In this document: in pieces, positions 6,036 through 9,360 of the stretch | Layout: each line of letters begins with the position of its first letter | How positions within the stretch are numbered: position 1 is the first letter of the stretch | Made by a program: the position numbers and the translations under genes | NCBI GenBank assembly: GCA_038227745.1 | Contig: JBBRPS010000395.1 | Location: 1-9,360 of the forward strand | Direction: 5' to 3' | Source: DASPXY01 sp038227745 | GTDB taxonomy: Bacteria > Planctomycetota > Planctomycetia > Gemmatales > Gemmataceae | Length of the DNA stretch: 9,360 nt | The notes under the pieces: model-generated | What the model was told of the DNA's origin: nothing | The model's input: the letters and a program-made list of their open reading frames with translations, nothing else | Database searches by the model: none

Positions 6036-7088
6036 TCATACAGCCGGCAAGGGAAGGCTGCGGTCTGCGCGGCTCGTGAGGCGATACAGGGGGCAAATGG
6101 CGTAGTCCTTGTCGAGTGGCTGCAGGCCGAGGTACTCGCAGACAAAGTCGTGGCCGGGCATGAGAGCCAGCGAGGCGGCGAACTGCTCGCTGACGAAGGC
6201 GCACCCGGGCGTCGTCACTGGCTCGATCCGCGCTGCCCGGCTGACATGGCTGCCGAAGTAGTTGTTGCGACCGAGGACCGCGTCGTAGCCCTCGAACACC
6301 GGTCCCGTGTGCAGGCCGATACGCACGCCCGGTTTCTTGTCCTCCCTCAGTCGGAGCCCGAACGAGGCGAAGTCGAACCCCTCCAGCCGTCGCAGCAGCC
6401 GTAGCGCCAAGTCAGCGCAGGACACGACGTCGGCGAAGACGCGGTAGCGACCCTTGGCGAAGGTGTCGTCGCCCAGGAGTAGATAGGCCTCGCCGAGGGT
6501 TGCCAGCAGCCAGTAATCACCCTCCTTACCGGGTTGGTCGAGTTCGGCGAGGACACCGTCGCGGACCCCGACAGCGAGGGCGCGTGACTGGTCCGGCCCC
6601 GCGATAGCGAGGGCGAGGGTGGCGGCGTTGATGCCGGGGAAGGTGTCGCCGGTTAGCTCGTAGGCCTGGCGGTAGAAGTCAAAGGCTTCGCGGAGCCAGG
6701 CGGTGCGGGCGGCGACATCCTTGCGGACGCGCCCGGCGAGGCTAAGAGCGTCACTGCGAAGCGCGGGCGGCAGGTCAGTGCGGTCGAGCAGATGCTGGAC
6801 ATCCCAGGCGGCGCGGGTGGTGTTGCCGCTGTTGACCAGGGCGCCGGCGCGGCAGTAGAGCAGGTTGGGGTCGCCGGGGTAGCGGTCAAGGCCGCGGGCG
6901 GCGACCTGCAGGGCAAGGGTGGGGTGACCTTGACGAAGGAGGAGGCGGGCGAAGCGGTGGTGTAGGGCCGGGCCTTGGGACCAGACGCCATCGAATGACG
7001 GCGTTCGGCAGAGGGCGAGGAGGTTGAGCACCTGGGCGTCCTTGTGGGCAAGGTGTTCGAGGACGGCGGCGGCGGTCGGGGCAATCAT
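6036..7088 (-). CDS. TPR/TRAFs-binding-like protein with a truncated class III nucleotide cyclase domain
   Basis: This is a 350-residue protein. Residues about 1-208 are helical repeats of the kind found in TRAFs-binding/DUF4071 proteins: GRVRKD (119-124), GINAATLAL (152-160) and GDYWLLATLGEAYLLLGD (190-207). Residues about 214-338 match only the C-terminal half of an adenylate/guanylate cyclase domain: VRIGLHTGPV (255-264), GRNNYFGSHVSRAARIE (273-289), then a final CEYLG..PLDKDY. The N-terminal half of the cyclase, with the two metal-binding aspartates, is absent: LLGDDTFAKG runs straight into YRVFADVVSCADLAL. At the catalytic Asn position there is Ser283, while Arg287 remains. It is therefore probably not an active cyclase. 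The ATG at 7088 has AGGAG 8 nt upstream, so it is chosen over a longer in-frame extension to 7271. The frame is intact, suggesting a retained function. Confidence 0.72.
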   Translation of the reverse strand: MIAPTAAAVLEHLAHKDAQVLNLLALCRTPSFDGVWSQGPALHHRFARLLLRQGHPTLALQVAARGLDRYPGDPNLLYCRAGALVNSGNTTRAAWDVQHLLDRTDLPPALRSDALSLAGRVRKDVAARTAWLREAFDFYRQAYELTGDTFPGINAATLALAIAGPDQSRALAVGVRDGVLAELDQPGKEGDYWLLATLGEAYLLLGDDTFAKGRYRVFADVVSCADLALRLLRRLEGFDFASFGLRLREDKKPGVRIGLHTGPVFEGYDAVLGRNNYFGSHVSRAARIEPVTTPGCAFVSEQFAASLALMPGHDFVCEYLGLQPLDKDYAICPLYRLTSRADRSLPLPAV

Positions 7089-7302
7089 GGAGCGAGCTCC
7101 TGAATGATCGCGAGTCGAGCAGGTACGGGACCGGGCGAGGACTGCAACGACGTCAGCGCAGTCGCTCGGCCGCCGAGTGGGCGTCGTGGACCTGGATGGG
7201 TCGGGCTCGCTGTGGCCCGGCATCCGAACAGCGACAGGCCGGACCGCTTCGGCCGGCAGTCCTCTCGCCATTGTTCCTCAGCCGGTGAGTGCTACGATCA
7301 CC

Positions 7303-7332
7303 CCGCTCCTCCAGGGGGGAGAGGAGGAGCGG
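7303..7332. repeat. Hairpin at the left edge of the ligase-end copy
   Basis: CCGCTCCTCC (7303-7312) and GGAGGAGCGG (7323-7332) form a perfect 10-bp stem with a 10-nt loop. The right arm overlaps the first 12 nt of the repeated ligase end, so the junction of the duplication coincides with a hairpin. Its role is unknown. Confidence 0.55.
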
Positions 7333-7392
7333 GCTGCCGCCGCCCTCGTCGCGGAGAAGTACACGACGGGCGCCTGGAACCGCAAGCGCTGA
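7321..7392 (+). pseudogene. Orphan copy of the 3' end of a lipoate/octanoate ligase gene
   Basis: These 72 nt align without gaps to 5449-5520, the last codons and stop of the ligase gene, with 63 identities. They encode E-E-E-R-A-A-A-A-L-V-A-E-K-Y-T-T-G-A-W-N-R-K-R and then TGA. Several differences are silent or conservative (GAA/GAG, AAG kept, stop TAA against TGA), which suggests divergence under coding constraint before decay, or a paralogue's tail. Upstream in the same frame a weak echo (ITP against VTP) is seen, but no substrate-binding motif or catalytic lysine, so no intact ligase is encoded here. It is either the relic of a second ligase gene or a boundary copy from an insertion. Confidence 0.65.
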
Positions 7393-7407
7393 GGGCGCCG
7401 AGACAAT

Positions 7408-7467
7408 CCTGTGGGGCAAGTTGGTAACTTGCCATCGCTCAGGCAAGTTACCAACTTGCCCCACAGG
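7408..7467. repeat. Perfect 26-bp inverted repeat, doublet of GTGG-hairpin units
   Basis: Bases 7408-7433 and 7442-7467 are exact reverse complements around the loop ATCGCTCA. Each arm is itself a hairpin after GTGG (7411-7414): GGCAAGTT 7415-7422 / AACTTGCC 7426-7433 with loop GGT. It lies 14 nt beyond the stop of the - strand glycosyltransferase and 15 nt beyond the ligase-end relic, so it may act as a terminator in either direction. Confidence 0.85.
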
Positions 7468-7481
7468 CTCGTTCCCAGCTC

Positions 7482-8618
7482 TTACCGTCCGATCAATTCC
7501 AGCGAGCGCTCCACCACCTCGAACGCCGCCCTCGGTTGGGCCACGCGCTTCACGTTCGCCCGCAACTGCTCCAGCCGCTTCGGGTCGTGCAGCAGTCGCG
7601 ACACCTTGTGCGACAGCAGCGCCGGATGGTTCACCTTGATCGCGGCGCCGTTTTCCAGCAAGAAGTCGCTGTTCCGCGTCTCCTGCCCCGGCACCGGGTT
7701 GACTACCACCATCACCGCACCGCTTGCGAGCGCCTCCGACGTCGTCAGTCCGCCTGGCTTCGACACCACCAGGTCCGCGACCGCCATCAGCTCGTGGATC
7801 TCCTTCGTGAAGCCGATCACCTTCGTCCGGTGCCGCTCCGGACAGGGGAGTTTCTCCAGCGAATTCTTCAACTCCTCGTTGCGGCCCGCGACCGCCACGA
7901 CCTGGAGCGGCACGTCGATGTCGAGGAGCGCCTGATACAACTTCTCGATCGGCCCGACGCCGAACCCGCCGGACATCTGCAGCACGACCGGGCGGTCGCC
8001 GGCCAGGCCGTGCTTCGCGAGCAGGGCGGCGCGGTCGTGCTTCTCCCCGAACGCCGGCAGGATCGGAATGCCGGTCGGGATCGTGTCCTTCGCCGGCACG
8101 CCCCACGACTGCAGGTAGATCGCCCCCTCCTCGGTGGCGGTGAAGTAGCGCTCGCACGGCTGGTTCACCCACATCCGGTGCGTCTCGAAGTCGGTCGTGG
8201 CGATCACCTGCGGCACGGACAGCTTGCCCTGCTTGCGCAGGTGGGCGATCATCTCCGCGGGCAGGAAGTGCGTGTTGATGACCAGGTCCCACGGCTCGGC
8301 CCGCAGGAAGCGCATGAACTTGCCGAGGTTCAGCTTCTGCAGCATCAGCCGGAAGCGATCGCCGCGGTTCTTGCCCGAGCGGCTCGGCTGGTCGAGGGCG
8401 TCGTAGAAGTGGCCGAGCAGGTGCGGCGCCTTGTTCACCAGGTCGAGGTAGGACGTCGCGTAAAAACGGCGGAAGAGGCGGTTGGTCATCTCCAGCACGT
8501 CGAGGTTCTTGACGGTGGCGTCGGGGCGAAGTTGCCGCAGGGCCACCTCGACGGCCTCGGCGGCCCGCAGGTGGCCCGCGCCGACCGAGGCCGACAGGAT
8601 GAGGATGCGTGGCGCCAT
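7482..8618 (-). CDS. Glycosyltransferase of the MGDG synthase / UgtP (GT28) type
   Basis: This 378-residue protein has a GT-B fold signature. The N-terminal MAPRILILSASVGAGHLRAA has the glycine-rich GAGH (13-16) typical of diacylglycerol glucosyl/galactosyltransferases. NTHFLPAEM (115-123), PTGIPI (181-186) and MSGGFGVGP (215-223) follow. The C-terminal nucleotide-sugar site is SKPGGLTTSEALASG (286-300) and PGQETRNSDFL (310-320). In this family it would transfer a sugar from a UDP-sugar to diacylglycerol or a related lipid at the inner membrane face; the exact sugar and acceptor cannot be read from the sequence. MurG is a distant alternative. There is no signal peptide, as expected for a peripheral membrane enzyme. 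The ATG at 8618 has AAAGG about 10 nt upstream. The gene is monocistronic here and flanked by a palindrome on each side. Confidence 0.87.
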   Translation of the reverse strand: MAPRILILSASVGAGHLRAAEAVEVALRQLRPDATVKNLDVLEMTNRLFRRFYATSYLDLVNKAPHLLGHFYDALDQPSRSGKNRGDRFRLMLQKLNLGKFMRFLRAEPWDLVINTHFLPAEMIAHLRKQGKLSVPQVIATTDFETHRMWVNQPCERYFTATEEGAIYLQSWGVPAKDTIPTGIPILPAFGEKHDRAALLAKHGLAGDRPVVLQMSGGFGVGPIEKLYQALLDIDVPLQVVAVAGRNEELKNSLEKLPCPERHRTKVIGFTKEIHELMAVADLVVSKPGGLTTSEALASGAVMVVVNPVPGQETRNSDFLLENGAAIKVNHPALLSHKVSRLLHDPKRLEQLRANVKRVAQPRAAFEVVERSLELIGR

Positions 8619-8649
8619 GGCCGATGGACCTTTCGTGGTAGAATGTCGC

Positions 8650-8727
8650 CGGCCGGGCCTGTGGGTCAGGACTCCGATCCTGACAGGTCGATGTCAGGAT
8701 CGGAGTCCTGACCCACAGGCCCGGCCG
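8650..8727. repeat. Perfect 36-bp inverted repeat, doublet of GTGG-hairpin units
   Basis: Bases 8650-8685 and 8692-8727 are exact reverse complements around GGTCGA. Within each arm GTGG (8661-8664) is followed by the stem GTCAGGA 8665-8671 / TCCTGAC 8678-8684 with loop CTCCGA. It lies 31 nt upstream of the glycosyltransferase start, in the divergent gap before trxA, and may be in the glycosyltransferase 5' leader. It shares the opening CCTGTGGG with the palindrome at 7408-7467. Confidence 0.85.
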
Positions 8728-8776
8728 CCCTGAATCCCTTCCCCGGCCCCGCCCTCTAATCTAGCAGAAGCCAGTC

Positions 8777-8800
8777 CCGGGCGGCGAGCAGGCCGCCCGG
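8777..8800. repeat. 9-bp stem-loop just upstream of the thioredoxin promoter
   Basis: CCGGGCGGC (8777-8785) pairs with GCCGCCCGG (8792-8800) around GAGCAG. It ends 9 nt before the -35 element of the thioredoxin promoter, so it could be an operator, an upstream terminator or simply a GC-rich hairpin. Confidence 0.4.
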
Positions 8801-8809
8801 ACAGCCGCG

Positions 8810-8838
8810 TTGCTGGCTCGGAGGGTTGAGTCTATAAT
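8810..8838 (+). promoter_or_regulatory. Sigma70-like promoter of the thioredoxin gene
   Basis: TTGCTG (8810-8815), a 17-nt spacer and a perfect TATAAT (8833-8838). The start codon follows 76 nt after the -10, leaving a leader of about 70 nt. This is the best promoter match in the window. Confidence 0.6.
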
Positions 8839-8914
8839 CTACGGGAGCGAGGGTTCCCGGCGGGCGTCCCGGTCGCCGGGTTTGGTCCCGCCAACGCACG
8901 AAAGGGGAGAACTC

Positions 8915-9253
8915 ATGGCCGGTAAAAATGTGGTGATATTCAGCAGCGACAACTGGCAGAAGGAAGTCGAGCAGAGCGACGTGCCTGTCCTCGTCGATTT
9001 CTGGGCCCCCTGGTGCGGCCCGTGTCGAACCCTAACCCCAATCATCGATAGGCTTGCCGAGCAGTTTGCCGACCGCGTCAAGGTGGGCAAACTGAACGTC
9101 GATGACGCTCAAGACCTCGCTTCTCATTTTCAGGTCACCAGCATCCCGCGCATCCTGATCTTCAAGGGTGGCGCGAAGCCAGTTAAGTCCTTCGTCGGCG
9201 TTAAGACTGAAGCCGAACTCGTGGCCGCCATAAACAGCGTCCTCGAGGCATGA
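8915..9253 (+). CDS. trxA: Thioredoxin
   Basis: This is a 112-residue cytoplasmic disulfide reductant. The active site is W-C-G-P-C at residues 33-37, preceded by VLVDFWAP with the buried Asp28. The cis-proline loop is T-S-I-P (Pro78), followed by ILIFKGG. Length and all key residues are those of classical thioredoxin 1, and no signal peptide precedes it. The ATG at 8915 has GGAG (8906-8909) 5 nt upstream; a longer in-frame extension to 8810 would run through the promoter and is rejected. The gene stands alone behind its own promoter. Its third codon positions are less GC-rich than those of the gcv genes (for example CTA, ATA and GTT codons), a mild difference that could mean high expression or a separate history. 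Confidence 0.96.
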   Translation: MAGKNVVIFSSDNWQKEVEQSDVPVLVDFWAPWCGPCRTLTPIIDRLAEQFADRVKVGKLNVDDAQDLASHFQVTSIPRILIFKGGAKPVKSFVGVKTEAELVAAINSVLEA

Positions 9254-9271
9254 CTTCGCACACAACTTTCC

Positions 9272-9310
9272 CGGCCGGCCGTGGGCCCCGGCCTCCCACG
9301 GCCCCGGCCG
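9272..9310 (+). terminator. Long GC-rich hairpin after thioredoxin, possible terminator
   Basis: GGCCGTGGG (9277-9285) pairs with CCCACGGCC (9295-9303) around a 9-nt loop. The stem extends past a 2-nt bulge (CGGCC 9272-9276 / GGCCG 9306-9310). It starts 18 nt after the stop codon. No T tract follows, so intrinsic termination is uncertain. I see no gene in 9254-9360. Confidence 0.45.
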
Positions 9311-9360
9311 CCCCGAGTGTGTACCGCCAGCGCGCCCCCACCACAACACCCCGCGCCCAA

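Noticed and set aside
7411..7935. Open frame on + starting inside the 7408-7467 palindrome
   Set aside because: It begins with a translated repeat arm and then runs antisense to the glycosyltransferase; not a gene.
1..9360. tRNA, rRNA, CRISPR array or transposase gene
   Set aside because: None seen: no regular spaced direct repeats, no cloverleaf or rRNA-like segment that I could recognise, and no transposase motif in any gene.

Overview
The window is high-GC bacterial chromosome (roughly two thirds G+C by eye). It is dominated by a glycine cleavage cluster whose P-protein is split into two subunits (gcvPA and gcvPB). The split P-protein, the mix of ATG, TTG and GTG starts, the mostly unplaced hypothetical genes and the many intergenic palindromes together suggest a planctomycete (perhaps Gemmatales). 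This assignment is inference; no rRNA or other phylogenetic marker is present.

Layout on the + strand, 1-5520: the 3' end of gcvT, a 93-bp near-perfect palindrome, gcvH, gcvPA (TTG start), a lone hairpin unit, then an inserted block on the - strand (an XRE-family regulator and a small Cys-rich protein, reading 3146 to 2415). gcvPB follows, overlapped by 13 nt by a lipoate/octanoate ligase-family gene. T, H, PA and PB together form the machine that breaks glycine into CO2, ammonia and methylene-tetrahydrofolate, and the ligase-family protein probably attaches or passes on the acyl cofactor that GcvH needs. The - strand pair separates gcvPB and the ligase gene from the first three genes, so they probably have their own promoter.

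Region 5521-7480: hairpins after the ligase gene, then two genes on the - strand that look like an operon. These are a TPR-type protein carrying only the C-terminal half of a class III nucleotide cyclase domain and an unrecognised 123-aa protein. This block is bracketed by a striking direct repeat: the last 72 nt of the ligase gene (5449-5520) reappear at 7321-7392 with 63/72 identity as an orphan gene end.

Region 7408-9360: a palindrome, a - strand glycosyltransferase of the MGDG synthase/UgtP type, a second palindrome in the divergent intergenic space, then thioredoxin on the + strand with a recognisable sigma70-like promoter, and a downstream hairpin.

The most notable signal outside genes is a set of four intergenic elements (331-423, 2348-2374, 7408-7467, 8650-8727). 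Each is built from a GTAG or GTGG tetranucleotide followed by a small hairpin. Three of them are paired with a perfect inverted copy (arms of 43, 26 and 36 bp). This is the architecture of REP/BIME elements mobilised by RAYT-type transposases, although the unit sequences differ and no transposase lies in the window.
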